DNA from: Hymenobacter psychrotolerans DSM 18569
GTDB lineage: Bacteria > Bacteroidota > Bacteroidia > Cytophagales > Hymenobacteraceae
Reading direction: 5' to 3'
NCBI RefSeq assembly: GCF_900142395.1
Contig: NZ_FRAS01000007.1
Coordinates: forward strand, 116,688 to 180,687
DNA length: 64,000 bases
A model generated the notes under the pieces. It searched no databases. It saw only the letters and a list, made by a program, of their open reading frames with translations, and was not told where the DNA came from. Of this stretch, positions 35,167 through 44,121 are shown piece by piece; position 1 is the stretch's first letter, and each line of letters opens with the position of its first letter. The position numbers were made by a program, and so were the translations under genes.

Positions 35167-36963
35167 CTAGCGTTTGCGGGGTGGCAGCACATAGCGCAGT
35201 TGCACATGCGCCTGCCGAAACTCGCGGCCGCCCAGCGTGAGGTAGGGCTGTATCTGCCAGCGCGGCGCGACTTGCAGGCTCGATTCAACGAAAAATGCTT
35301 TATCATTTACACCGGGAGGCGTGGGGTAGCCACTGCCAGTGGACATACCCAGCAGCACGCTATAGCGTCCGCTCGAACGGAACCGGGAACCCACCCCTAC
35401 GCGTAGTGCCGGATTGCCGAGACCCTGGGTGGGCGTGTTCACGTCGCCTTGCACATATAGGTACTCGCGCCGCCCTATCCAAGTGGTGAAATGAGGTGCG
35501 GCCACGAGTGGCTGGTACGTGTCGCCGGCTGTTTTGCTGTATCCAAGAGTACCCAGCAGGAGCCCGCCCCCAAGCCCAAACCAGCGCCGGTTCAGCATGT
35601 AGTGCGGATTGATGGCGAATAGGAATGTTGATTTCACAGTGTCCGGCTGGCCGATGGTGTTCTGCTGGTCACGGCCTGCCATCAGTCGTAAGCCAAACTC
35701 ATTCTCGGCTTCTGGGCGCTCATCAGGCTTCCAAGTGCTGGAAACATCCACGCTCACCGACTGGTAGCTGTGTTGAAAGGGTCTGGGTGAGGATGCGCCA
35801 CCGCAGCCTTCATTGTCATACCGCTGCTCACGCGAGAACCGGCCGTTGCCGCCCCCCACCGTAATTGCCCAATGCTGCCCATTGCTGGTAGTATCAGCCG
35901 GTACCTGGTTGGTGAATAGCAGGACCACTGCTAATGCGGCCAGTGGCAGCCCGGCCCGGCGTGCCGCCACCGCGCCCCGCAGGACAGTGGCCGTAGCCAG
36001 TACCACTACGGCCAGCAATACCGCCTTCACTACCAGCATTTCAGGAAAGGTGAGGGCTCCGGCCGGCAGCAGAGCCGCGAAGCCCAGCACCCCAACAGCA
36101 CCCAGCAGAGTGCGTACCGGCCGGTTTTCCGGAGCCGTTTCCCGCGTAATTCTAACCCGGTAAACCAGCCAGGCCCAGCTGCCCAGCAACAGCACCGCGC
36201 AGGGTAGCAGCAGCCATTGTAGCTGCAGCATTTGCAGGCCGCCCAACTTTATCATAGTGCTGCCAACCGGCTCACCGGCCGGGTCGCGCCAGAATTCAAT
36301 GAGCAGCCGACCCGCTACCAGCAGGCTGGCCTGCAGCAGCGCCCAACTGCCTGCCGGCCAATTGCGCTGGCGCGTGAGGTGCAGCGTGAGCCACACGCCG
36401 GCGCACAGCAGCAGCGTATAAAGCTGGGTTGGATGCACGGCCAGGGAGTGCATGGCCTCGGTATCCAGCAGGCCATGGCGGATCTGCAGCTGGTACGGGA
36501 GCGTGCCCACCGCGTACGTCAGGCCCCAGCTGCCATCGGTGGGAGCCCCGAAGCAGCAGCCCGTGAGCAGGCACCCAATACACTGCACTACCAAGCCCGC
36601 GCAAAGCGGCGCCGCAAACGCATCGACGACGTGCCAGCTGAAGCCCAGCCACCGCCGCAACAGCAGTAAGGCACCGGCAAAGCCCAGCCCACCGCCCAGC
36701 ACCGAGCGGGCCGTGCTATCGGGCCATACGCCGTGCAGCAGCGCCGGCCAGGCCTCCACGGGCAGCGTAATCAGCTTGGTACCTACGATGAACGCCAGGG
36801 TGCTGGCTGCCAGCACTACCAGCCACGCTTGCAGCGGGTAGCGGCGCCGGTAGCCAGTGCGTAGCAGCAGGGCCAGCATCAGCCCGAAGGCCAGCAGGTA
36901 GCAGCCGGAATAATAATGATGCCCCACAGGCGAGGGCAACAACACCGTAGTAGTGGACAGCAT
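35167..36963 (-). CDS. Lgt-like membrane protein fused to a C-terminal beta-barrel-like domain
   Basis: A single 598-residue frame with two unlike halves. Residues ~1-270 form a polytopic domain related to prolipoprotein diacylglyceryl transferase: GCLLTGCCFGAPTDG (~131-145), HPTQLY (177-182) and GRLLIEFWR (218-226). Three more hydrophobic helices follow. The last one (AGLPLAALAVVLLF, ~338-351) is preceded by arginines and followed by TNQVPA-DT, resembling a signal peptide with a cleavage site near residue 356. The remaining ~240 residues alternate polar and hydrophobic positions (ITVGGGNGRF to VQLRYVLP), like an outer-membrane beta-barrel. The start is the ATG at 36963. It may be a processed polyprotein or an unusual fusion; function is uncertain. 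Confidence 0.7.
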   Translation of the reverse strand: MLSTTTVLLPSPVGHHYYSGCYLLAFGLMLALLLRTGYRRRYPLQAWLVVLAASTLAFIVGTKLITLPVEAWPALLHGVWPDSTARSVLGGGLGFAGALLLLRRWLGFSWHVVDAFAAPLCAGLVVQCIGCLLTGCCFGAPTDGSWGLTYAVGTLPYQLQIRHGLLDTEAMHSLAVHPTQLYTLLLCAGVWLTLHLTRQRNWPAGSWALLQASLLVAGRLLIEFWRDPAGEPVGSTMIKLGGLQMLQLQWLLLPCAVLLLGSWAWLVYRVRITRETAPENRPVRTLLGAVGVLGFAALLPAGALTFPEMLVVKAVLLAVVVLATATVLRGAVAARRAGLPLAALAVVLLFTNQVPADTTSNGQHWAITVGGGNGRFSREQRYDNEGCGGASSPRPFQHSYQSVSVDVSSTWKPDERPEAENEFGLRLMAGRDQQNTIGQPDTVKSTFLFAINPHYMLNRRWFGLGGGLLLGTLGYSKTAGDTYQPLVAAPHFTTWIGRREYLYVQGDVNTPTQGLGNPALRVGVGSRFRSSGRYSVLLGMSTGSGYPTPPGVNDKAFFVESSLQVAPRWQIQPYLTLGGREFRQAHVQLRYVLPPRKR

Positions 36964-37212
36964 AGCCGGGCAGAAAAGAGCCGCCGGACATTCGGACAGC
37001 ACCTAGGATCAAGCTACCATCCGACTCTCTGAATCACAAACCAATAGTACAGGCACTCAGACTTTATGATTGGAGCTTTTGTGAAGTAATGTGCTTATAT
37101 AGAATGATATGCGGTGAAATTAAAGGATATATATTCCTGGCTGTATTAATCTGATGTCAATTCTGGAGTTTCGGGTTGTTCGCTTGGGTAGAGGGCAGTC
37201 GGACAGAAGGGC

Positions 37213-38685
37213 TTACGCCAGCGCTGCCGCCTGCTCTGGCGCCTCATACTGCACGATATTCTCAATCATGCCTTTGAAAATAATGAAATGGAATGGCACG
37301 AGCGAGTACCAGTACAGCCGCCCGGCCAAGCCCTGCGGCCGGAAGGCAGCCAGCTGCTCCAGCGTGTGGGAGCCGTCTTCGTGGTCGAAGATGCGGAACT
37401 GCAGCCACGCTTCGCCGGGTAGTTTCATTTCGGCGTAGAGCAGCAGGCGCCGGCTGGCTTTGTCGGCCACGAGCACGCGCCAGAAATCGAGCGGGTCGCC
37501 GGCACGGAGCCTGGTAGGCGAGCGGCGGCCCCGGCGCAGCCCCACACCGCCCACCATCTTGTCCATGAGGCCCCGGATGCGCCAGAGCCAGTCCACTTTG
37601 TACCAGCCCCGGTCGCCGCCAATGCTCCACACGTTTTGCAGTACCTGCTGCGGGTCGCGGCGGAAGCGCAAGGTCTGGCGGTCGGTAAGCAGGCCGTGCT
37701 GCGGTATCTGGATGTGGTCCATGTAGTTGCGCGGCATCACGCCGCTACTCAGCGCGTCGCTCCAGCTGCTCACCACCTCATTCTGCTCGATGCGCTGGAA
37801 AGCCAGCTCCACGGCGGCACGGTAGCCCATGCACTCGTGGGGCAGCACGGCCGCTATACTGCGCTTCGGGTCGACCACGGTGTCGTTGCGCAGGCTTTCC
37901 ACAAGGCTCTGGGCCAGGGAAAACGTGGTGCTCGTGACCAGAAACAGCCACCACGACGACAGCCGCGGCGTGAGCACCGGCACTGTAACAATGTAGCGCC
38001 GGTAGCCCCGCACTTCGGCCAGCCGGAGCAGCATTTCGCGGTAGGTCAGCACATCCGGGCCCGCAATGTCGAAGGAGCGGCCGTAGCAGGCTTCGGTGCC
38101 CAGCACGCTGGTCAGGTAGAACATGACGTCGCGGATACCGATGGGCTGGCAGCGCGAGTTCAGCCAGCGCGGCGTCACCATCACGGGCAGCTTTTCCACC
38201 AAATCCCGGATAATCTCGAAAGAAGCCGACCCCGACCCGATGATAATGCTGGCACGCAGCACTGTGAGAGCGGCGCGGGCCGCGCCCAGTTGCTTTTCCA
38301 CACCTTTGCGCGAGCGAAGGTGCACGCTCAATGCCCGGTCGTTGGCGATGCCGGAGAGGTAGATGAGCTGCCGGGCCGTGGTGCGGTTGAGGTATTCGGT
38401 GAAGTTGCGCGCCGACTCCTGCTCCAGCCGGAAAAAGTCTTTGCCGTCGCCGCTCATGGAATGCACCAGGTAGTAGGCCGCGTCGATATCAGTGGGCAGC
38501 CGCTGCAGCGAGTCCGGCTTGAGTAGGTCGCCCTGCGCTACCTGCACGTGCGGCCGCAGCCGCTCCGGCAGCTCGAAGCGGCGCGGGTCGCGCACGAGGC
38601 ACACTACCTCATGGCCGGCTTCTATCAGAAGCGGCAGCAGGCGCTGGCCGATGTAGCCGTTGGCACCAGTAAGCAGAATTTTCAT
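37213..38685 (-). CDS. NmrA-like NAD(P)-binding protein with DUF2867 domain
   Basis: A 490-residue protein. The N-terminal atypical short-chain dehydrogenase/NmrA domain has LLTGANGYIGQRLLP as the dinucleotide motif, QGDLLKPDSLQ, AAYYLVHSM and the LIYLSGI strand. From ~residue 310 a DUF2867 domain follows (YKVDWLWRIRGLMDKMVGGVGLRRGRR, split here in sense only, and LRAGDPLDFWRV). The full combination is known in YbjT-like proteins. These are probably NAD(P)-dependent sensors or reductases, but the substrate is unknown. It is preceded by a short AT-rich region on its left and followed upstream by lysA on the same strand. Confidence 0.85.
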   Translation of the reverse strand: MKILLTGANGYIGQRLLPLLIEAGHEVVCLVRDPRRFELPERLRPHVQVAQGDLLKPDSLQRLPTDIDAAYYLVHSMSGDGKDFFRLEQESARNFTEYLNRTTARQLIYLSGIANDRALSVHLRSRKGVEKQLGAARAALTVLRASIIIGSGSASFEIIRDLVEKLPVMVTPRWLNSRCQPIGIRDVMFYLTSVLGTEACYGRSFDIAGPDVLTYREMLLRLAEVRGYRRYIVTVPVLTPRLSSWWLFLVTSTTFSLAQSLVESLRNDTVVDPKRSIAAVLPHECMGYRAAVELAFQRIEQNEVVSSWSDALSSGVMPRNYMDHIQIPQHGLLTDRQTLRFRRDPQQVLQNVWSIGGDRGWYKVDWLWRIRGLMDKMVGGVGLRRGRRSPTRLRAGDPLDFWRVLVADKASRRLLLYAEMKLPGEAWLQFRIFDHEDGSHTLEQLAAFRPQGLAGRLYWYSLVPFHFIIFKGMIENIVQYEAPEQAAALA

Positions 38686-38781
38686 GAGCCAGGCAGAGTA
38701 GGTAGTATAGTGCTAACTGCCGGACCGCAATAGAGTTGTAGATTTTGTGTGCCGCAGGCCAGCTCACGGCACACCAGCCTC

Positions 38782-39930
38782 TTACCCGGCGTACACTGCC
38801 ACGGCCTTCTCGCGCAGGTTGTAGCCCGACGACATGACCTCGCCATACGCCCCCGCCGACCGAATAGCCACCAGGTCGCCGCGTTGTGTGCTAGGCAGCA
38901 GCACCGCCTTGCCAAACGTATCCGACGACTCGCAGATTGGGCCTACCACGTCGTAGGGCTGGGTTTCGGCAGCAGCGCTGCTCAGGTTCTGGATGTGGTG
39001 GTAGCTGCCGTAAAGTGCCGGGCGCATCAGCTCGGTCATGCCCGCGTCCAGAATGGCAAAACGCGTCTGCTGGCTTTGTTTCATGTAGAGCACCCGGCTC
39101 AGCAGCGTGCCGCACTGCGCCACCACGGCCCGGCCCAGCTCCACGTGCACCTGCTGGCCCGGCCGGCGCACCAGGTGCTGCTCAAACATCGAGAAGTAGC
39201 CTTCGAAGTCAGGAATTGGGTGTTCGTCGGGCTGCACATAGTCGATGCCGAGGCCACCGCCCACGTTGAGGTGCGGCAGCTGGTGGCCCTGGTCTTCCAG
39301 CCAGCTCTGCAGCTCGTTGAGCTTCTGGCTGAGCTCGGCAAAAACCGAAAGCCGGGTAATCTGGGAGCCGATGTGCGCGTGCAGGCCCACCAGCTCCAGG
39401 TTGGGCAATGAGGCAAGCTGCGTCACCACCGCCGGCAAATCCGTGAGGCTGATGCCGAACTTGTTGGCTTCCAGGCCGGTGGTGATGTGCGGATGCGTGT
39501 GCGCATCCACGTTCGGGTTTACGCGCAGTGCCACCCGCGCCGTGCGGCCCTGCGCGCCGGCCAGCCCGTTCAGCACCTGCAGCTCCTCCACCGACTCGGC
39601 GTTGAAGCACCAGATGTCGGCGGCCAGCGCCAGGTTGATTTCCGCGTCGGACTTGCCCACGCCCGCAAACACAATGTGGCCGGGCGCAAATCCGGCTTCC
39701 AGCGCGCGCTGCACCTCACCGCCGCTCACGCAGTCGGCCCCCAGGCCAGCGGCTTTAATGCGGGCCAGCACCGGCAGGTTGACGTTGGCTTTCAGGGCGT
39801 AGTGCGTCTGGAAGCCGCGCGGCCTTGCGGCCTGCTGCAGCGCGGCCAAGGTGCGGTCCAGCAGTGCCAGGTCGTAGTGGTAGAAAGGGGTAGGCTGCGT
39901 CAGCAGCTCCGGTGAAAGGGAAAAAGCCAT
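38782..39930 (-). CDS. lysA: Diaminopimelate decarboxylase
   Basis: A 382-residue fold-type III PLP enzyme for the last step of lysine synthesis, meso-diaminopimelate to lysine plus CO2. The Schiff-base lysine is K47 in HYALKANVN. Also present are CVSGGEVQRAL, HIGSQI, the phosphate-binding NVGGGLGIDY, the partner-site CESSDTFGK and the C-terminal AYGEVMSSGYN. The length is slightly short, as in Bacteroidota. lysC lies 93 bp upstream on the same strand, so the two lysine-pathway genes are probably co-transcribed. Confidence 0.95.
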   Translation of the reverse strand: MAFSLSPELLTQPTPFYHYDLALLDRTLAALQQAARPRGFQTHYALKANVNLPVLARIKAAGLGADCVSGGEVQRALEAGFAPGHIVFAGVGKSDAEINLALAADIWCFNAESVEELQVLNGLAGAQGRTARVALRVNPNVDAHTHPHITTGLEANKFGISLTDLPAVVTQLASLPNLELVGLHAHIGSQITRLSVFAELSQKLNELQSWLEDQGHQLPHLNVGGGLGIDYVQPDEHPIPDFEGYFSMFEQHLVRRPGQQVHVELGRAVVAQCGTLLSRVLYMKQSQQTRFAILDAGMTELMRPALYGSYHHIQNLSSAAAETQPYDVVGPICESSDTFGKAVLLPSTQRGDLVAIRSAGAYGEVMSSGYNLREKAVAVYAG

Positions 39931-40023
39931 GGAACGTAGGCGGCAGCCGGCATCAGAAAGCAGATGCAGAACTAAAAAAGTAGCGGATCAGAGAAGAGGA
40001 AATGGCGTTGCGCGCCAGCCGGC

Positions 40024-41358
40024 TCAGGCCAGCACCGGCCGCTGAAACAAGCCGGCATTCAGGGCTTTGAGGGCGCGGGTTTTGTCGGAAGTATGCACCA
40101 GCAGGCTGATGTTGTTGGGTGAGCCGCCGTAGGAAATCATGCGTAGCGGCACATCCTGCAGCGCATTGAACACGAGGCGGGCGGCGCCGTTGGTTTCCTG
40201 AATCAGGTTGCCGACGAGGCAGATAATAGTCTGATTTTCGTCGACTTCCACCGTGCCGAAGCTGCGCAGCTCCTCCAGAATCTGGGGTAGGTGGGTGGCG
40301 TCGTCGATGGTGAGGGACACGGCTACTTCCGATGTCGTAATCATGTCGATGGAAGTGCGGTGCCGCTCAAACACCTCGAACACGCTGTGCAGGAAGCCAT
40401 GCGCCAGCAGCATGCGGCTCGACTTGATTTTGATGGCTACCAGCCCGTCTTTGGCTGCCACCGCCTTGATGGGCTCGTTGCCGGTACGCGTGGAAATGAG
40501 CGTGCCGGGCGCTTCCGGCTGCATAGTATTGAGCAGGCGCACCGGAATTTCGTGCCGGGCCGCGGGCAGGATAGAGCTGGGGTGCAGAATCTTCGCGCCG
40601 AAATACGCCAGCTCGGCGGCTTCATCAAACGACAGTTCCCGGATGGGGTAGGTGCCTTCCACTACGCGCGGGTCGTTGTTGTGCAGCCCGTCGATATCGG
40701 TCCAGATCTGGATTTCCTCGGCGTCGGCTGCTTCCCCAATCAGCGAGGCCGAGTAGTCGGAGCCGCCGCGCTTGAGGTTGTCTACTTTGCCCTGCGCGTT
40801 GCGGCAGATGTAGCCCTGCGTGATAAACAGCGTCTGCTCGGGGTGGTTAGCCAGCTGCGCGGCCAGATGCTCCCGGATATAGGCGGCGTCCGGCTCCTCG
40901 TTCTGATCGAGGCGCATGAAGTCCAGGGCCGGCAGCAGCACGGCATTGCGGTGCAGAATGCGGGTGAGGTAGTGCTGAAACAGGCTGGTGCTCAGTAGTT
41001 CGCCCTGGGCCAGAATCAGCCGCTCGCCCGAGCCCGAAAGAGGCTGGCGCGTGAGGTCGAACATGGTGCGAAACACCACGTCCAGGTCTTTGATGGCGCT
41101 GGCAGCCGCTTCGGCTTCGGGCAGCAGCTCGCGGGCCACCATGTGGTAGCCCTGGCGCATGATTTCTGTGCGGGCGGTGGCTGCCGTCACGTCGCCGGCA
41201 TACAGCAGCCCGGCAATTTCCACCAGCGTGTTGGTAGTGCCGCTCATGGCCGACAATACCACGATACGCCGCTCCTGGGGCGCATAAATCAGCTCTGCTA
41301 CTTCGCGCATCCGCTGCGCCGACCCGACGGACGTGCCGCCAAACTTGAGAACTTTCAT
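40024..41358 (-). CDS. lysC: Aspartate kinase
   Basis: A 444-residue aspartokinase, the first enzyme of the aspartate family (lysine, threonine, methionine). The kinase domain starts MKVLKFGGTSVGSAQRMREV and contains VVLSAMSGTTNTL and GRGGSDYSA-like RGGSDYSASLIG. The C-terminal ~140 residues are two ACT domains (AIKIKSSRML, TTSEVAVSLTID) that normally give feedback inhibition. I start at the ATG at 41358. The frame stays open to 41751, but the extra 131 residues have no family match. An intrinsic terminator lies about 40 bp before the start codon and looks like an attenuator. lysA follows. Confidence 0.95.
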   Translation of the reverse strand: MKVLKFGGTSVGSAQRMREVAELIYAPQERRIVVLSAMSGTTNTLVEIAGLLYAGDVTAATARTEIMRQGYHMVARELLPEAEAAASAIKDLDVVFRTMFDLTRQPLSGSGERLILAQGELLSTSLFQHYLTRILHRNAVLLPALDFMRLDQNEEPDAAYIREHLAAQLANHPEQTLFITQGYICRNAQGKVDNLKRGGSDYSASLIGEAADAEEIQIWTDIDGLHNNDPRVVEGTYPIRELSFDEAAELAYFGAKILHPSSILPAARHEIPVRLLNTMQPEAPGTLISTRTGNEPIKAVAAKDGLVAIKIKSSRMLLAHGFLHSVFEVFERHRTSIDMITTSEVAVSLTIDDATHLPQILEELRSFGTVEVDENQTIICLVGNLIQETNGAARLVFNALQDVPLRMISYGGSPNNISLLVHTSDKTRALKALNAGLFQRPVLA

Positions 41359-41396
41359 GAAAAGGCTAAACGGGAAATCAACAGAAAAGGACAAAC

Positions 41397-41425
41397 AAAA
41401 AGCGCCGGCCCAAGAGGACCGGCGC
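41397..41425 (-). promoter_or_regulatory. Terminator-type hairpin in the lysC leader (possible attenuator)
   Basis: On the minus strand a 7-bp GCGCCGG/CCGGCGC stem, extended by two more pairs around one bulge, is followed by TTTTTGTTT. This is a standard intrinsic terminator, but it lies only about 40 bp before the lysC start codon. It either isolates lysC (with a promoter squeezed in between) or acts as an attenuator read through when lysine or threonine is scarce. Confidence 0.65.
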
Positions 41426-41663
41426 GGGGAGTTCAGAGGAGCAGCGAAGCGCAATGAACGGGTGCGACGGTCAGGCCGGAATCCGTTTCTTGCATTTCTT
41501 GACCAACACGCACGCGCACTTCGCTGCGGCAGCAGCCAGCGGCAGCAGAGCGAAACGGGAGTGGGCAAGGTACATGGCAGAAAAGCGCGGTGTAGACCGG
41601 CGCAAAAGCAGCAACCGGCCCGCAAAGAAACTACACGATTCGCATTCCAGCAGCCTGCGTGCG
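41426..41663. other. lysC upstream leader region
   Basis: Most of the 427-bp gap 41359-41785 lies between two terminators, so lysC transcription probably starts here. A 20-codon minus-strand frame (start ~41498, ending just before the attenuator hairpin, beginning MQETDSGLTV) could be a leader peptide. However, it holds only two Thr and no Lys codons. I do not recognise the lysine riboswitch core. Confidence 0.4.
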
Positions 41664-41702
41664 AAAAAAAGCCGGTAGCCACCTGCTGAAAAAGCCGGCT
41701 TT
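41664..41702 (-). terminator. Intrinsic terminator upstream of the lysC leader
   Basis: An 8-bp stem (41668-41675 with 41695-41702) with a small inner AGC/GCT pairing is followed on the minus strand by seven T. It would end the transcript of the gene at 41786-42616. Confidence 0.7.
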
Positions 41703-41785
41703 CCTGCGCAAGCTCATCAGGTAAGATAGAGTGGTGGCCGAAACCCAGCACGCTGCTACGGCTTCAGGGCAACTGGTTTGCGGTG

Positions 41786-42616
41786 CTATCGGCTCTGGCT
41801 GGTAGGCGAGTTACCTGGCCACGCAGGCCCTTGGAAGGAAATGGGGCGGCCGGTAGCATAACTGCGGTTCCCGGCGGCATCAAGCGCCTCGAACGTCACG
41901 GTGCAGTATTCACTTAGCGCGAAAGTGAAGTTGCCGCTGCACGAAAACCAGCCGATGCCCAACTGATTCTGCCAAGGCGTAAGGTAGCTGACAACCGGTT
42001 TCGCTTGCCGCGCGCTTCGGATGGTGGCCCGGACCAGCACCGGGGAGGCGTCTAGCACCGGGAAAGAGAATTGTACGAAATTGTTGATTCCCTCGCTGTT
42101 ATGGGAGTATTCCCGGTGGAAAACTGCCGGAGTTGCCATCCAGCGCGGGGCCTGCGTATCGGGCGGCGCGCTGCTGACGCGCCAGCGGTGCGCAATTAGG
42201 AGGTGGTTGCTGCCAGCTTGGGCGCGCTGCATCCGAAATAAATGGTAGCCGTCGGGCGGTGGTAAGCTGGTGCGCAAATGATACACCATGTCGGGCTGCA
42301 ATGGCCGAGTTGGCTGCATCAGTACTTGTAGGTCGCTGCTGAGAGGATTAATTGGCCGGTCAAGCAGCAACAACGGTACTGAGTCGTGCTCGGCCCATAG
42401 ATACACCTGAATCCGGCTTCCGAAATCCGGAAGGTCGCGGCGGGCATTAGTGCGGCTGCCAGCGGAAAATAGGAAGAGCTGGCGTGGCTGTATGGTTGCG
42501 GCGACGTACTCGTCCGGCCACACCGCAATGTCAGGTTGTTCCACGCACTCCGCGTGTACCAGCTAAGGCATCGTGCTCAGCAGAAGCAGCGAAATAAGCC
42601 GGAAGATATAACGCAT
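41786..42616 (-). pseudogene. Secreted protein gene with an amber codon in its signal peptide
   Basis: The ATG at 42616 opens a signal peptide, MRYIFRLISLLLLSTMP, interrupted at codon 18 by TAG (42563-42565). The same frame then continues with LVHAEC, a normal signal-peptidase end, and 252 codons of apparently intact protein to 41786. Without the stop the product would be about 276 residues. I do not recognise the family; the C-terminal half looks beta-rich and Ig-like (YCTVTFEALDAAGN). As it stands, only a cytoplasmic form from the GTG at 42544 could be made. A single base change (for example from TTG) would explain it; a sequencing error is possible. Confidence 0.65.
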
Positions 42617-42671
42617 AGACAGTCCTCTGCTTCTGGCGAAAGGTGTTTTTATGGATGTATTCGGCAACAGG

Positions 42672-44030
42672 TTACCGCACCGGTTTCGGCAGCACGGGCA
42701 GGCTTTCGTGCCCTTTGACATCCACGGCTACTACCGCGAAAATGTAGTTGTCCTTGCTGTGGGGCAGGTCGGCTTTGGGCTCGGTCACGAAGAACTTCTG
42801 CTGCCACTCCGGGGCGCTGGTTTCGCGCATGAGCACGTAGTAGCCGGCTGGTTTTTCGCCCGCTTTGGGGGCCGTCCATTGCAGCTCGGTGCGGTTGGTG
42901 AGCTTGGCCGTGAGTACGCCCACGTTTTCGGGCGCGGCCGGGGCCAGGGCCAGGGAGGCCAGGGTAGCGAGGTTCACGCCGGTGTTGCGGCGCAGGTAGG
43001 GGAAGTCCATGAACTTGGCATGGTCGCCGTATTCTTCGCCGTTTTCGGTGCGCAGGTCCTGGTGCTGGTGGCGGAAGTCCTCGTTCATCTCCGAGAAGCG
43101 CACCGCCGTAAAGCCCTGCTGGTTGAACGGCGTGTGGTCGCCGCCGCGCAGAAACCGGTCGGGGCGGTACTCCAGCACTACCTCGTGGCCGGGCACGTAC
43201 TGCTGGCAGGCCGTGCGGGTGTAGCGGGCCAGGTTGCGGCTGGGCGAGTCGTTTTCCGAGGAAAGCGTGCGGCGCACCCGGGCTTCGTCGGCGGTTTCGG
43301 TGGCCGGCACGCCCTCACTGAACACGCGCAGGCGCTTGTCGTCCTTGATTGCGGGGTCGTGGCCCGACGAGTTGCCCATGATGTCGTTGTTGAGCATGGC
43401 CACCAGGTTCCAGCCTTCTTTCTTGGCGCGCTTGGCCAGGTGCGTGGAGCCGTAGAGGCCCTGCTCTTCGCCCTGCACGGCCACGAAAATGATGGTCGCC
43501 GGAAATTGCTGCTGCGACATCACGCGGGCCAGCTCCATCACGGCCACCGTGCCGGAGCCGTCGTCGTTGGCGCCGGGTGCGTCGGCGGTGGCGTTCATCA
43601 CGTCCGTCACCCGCGAGTCGATGTGGCCACTCACGATGAATACGCGCTTGTCCGTCGGGTCGGTGCCGGGCAGCGTGGCCATGACGTTGGCCATGAGCAC
43701 CGGCCGGTCGATGCGGCGGCCGTCGGGCTTGATGGTGAAGGTATCCTGCTCCACTTTCAGGCGGCCGCCGCTGGCCTTGCTGTACTTCCGAAACTCACTT
43801 TCTACCCAATTACGGGCCGCCCCGATGCCGCGCTTCTTGCTCTTGGTGTCGCTCAGGGTGTGGCGCGTGCCGAAGCTCACCAGCTTGTCGATGTCGTCGC
43901 GCAGGTTCTTCTCCGAAATATCCTGCACCATCTTGGTGATGAGCGGATCGGGGGTAGAGGCAGGCTTAGTCTGGGCAACGGCTGCAGCACTGAAACCCAG
44001 GGAAAGCAAAAGCAACGAGGAGCGGCGCAT
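42672..44030 (-). CDS. Secreted M28-family zinc aminopeptidase
   Basis: A 452-residue exported protein. After the signal peptide (MRRSSLLLLSLGFSAAAVAQ) comes an M28 catalytic domain with the five zinc-site regions in order: SGHIDSR, GANDDGSG, GEEQGLYGS, LNNDIMGNS and the late HTPFNQQGF. The last ~95 residues are a fibronectin-III-like domain (TELQWTAPKAGEKPAGYYVL). It would trim peptides outside the cytoplasm. I start at the ATG at 44030, where the signal peptide begins, not at 44063. It follows the ketosynthase gene after a terminator, so it is probably transcribed separately. Confidence 0.93.
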   Translation of the reverse strand: MRRSSLLLLSLGFSAAAVAQTKPASTPDPLITKMVQDISEKNLRDDIDKLVSFGTRHTLSDTKSKKRGIGAARNWVESEFRKYSKASGGRLKVEQDTFTIKPDGRRIDRPVLMANVMATLPGTDPTDKRVFIVSGHIDSRVTDVMNATADAPGANDDGSGTVAVMELARVMSQQQFPATIIFVAVQGEEQGLYGSTHLAKRAKKEGWNLVAMLNNDIMGNSSGHDPAIKDDKRLRVFSEGVPATETADEARVRRTLSSENDSPSRNLARYTRTACQQYVPGHEVVLEYRPDRFLRGGDHTPFNQQGFTAVRFSEMNEDFRHQHQDLRTENGEEYGDHAKFMDFPYLRRNTGVNLATLASLALAPAAPENVGVLTAKLTNRTELQWTAPKAGEKPAGYYVLMRETSAPEWQQKFFVTEPKADLPHSKDNYIFAVVAVDVKGHESLPVLPKPVR

Positions 44031-44061
44031 AGAAAAGGATAGGATTGGAAAAGTAAGAAAC

Positions 44062-44103
44062 AAAAAAGCCCGCTACATCAGGCTTCCAAAACAGCAGGTA
44101 GCG
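44062..44103 (-). terminator. Intrinsic terminator of the biotin/ketosynthase unit
   Basis: On the minus strand the stem CGCTAC/GTAGCG (44098-44103 with 44071-44076) is followed by GGC and six T. It comes directly after the ketosynthase stop and before the M28 gene. Confidence 0.65.
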
Positions 44104-44121
44104 CGAAGCAACAGCTCCGGG

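Noticed and set aside
41426..41663. Lysine riboswitch in the lysC leader
   Set aside because: The conserved L-box core was not found by eye; only a terminator-type hairpin is supported.
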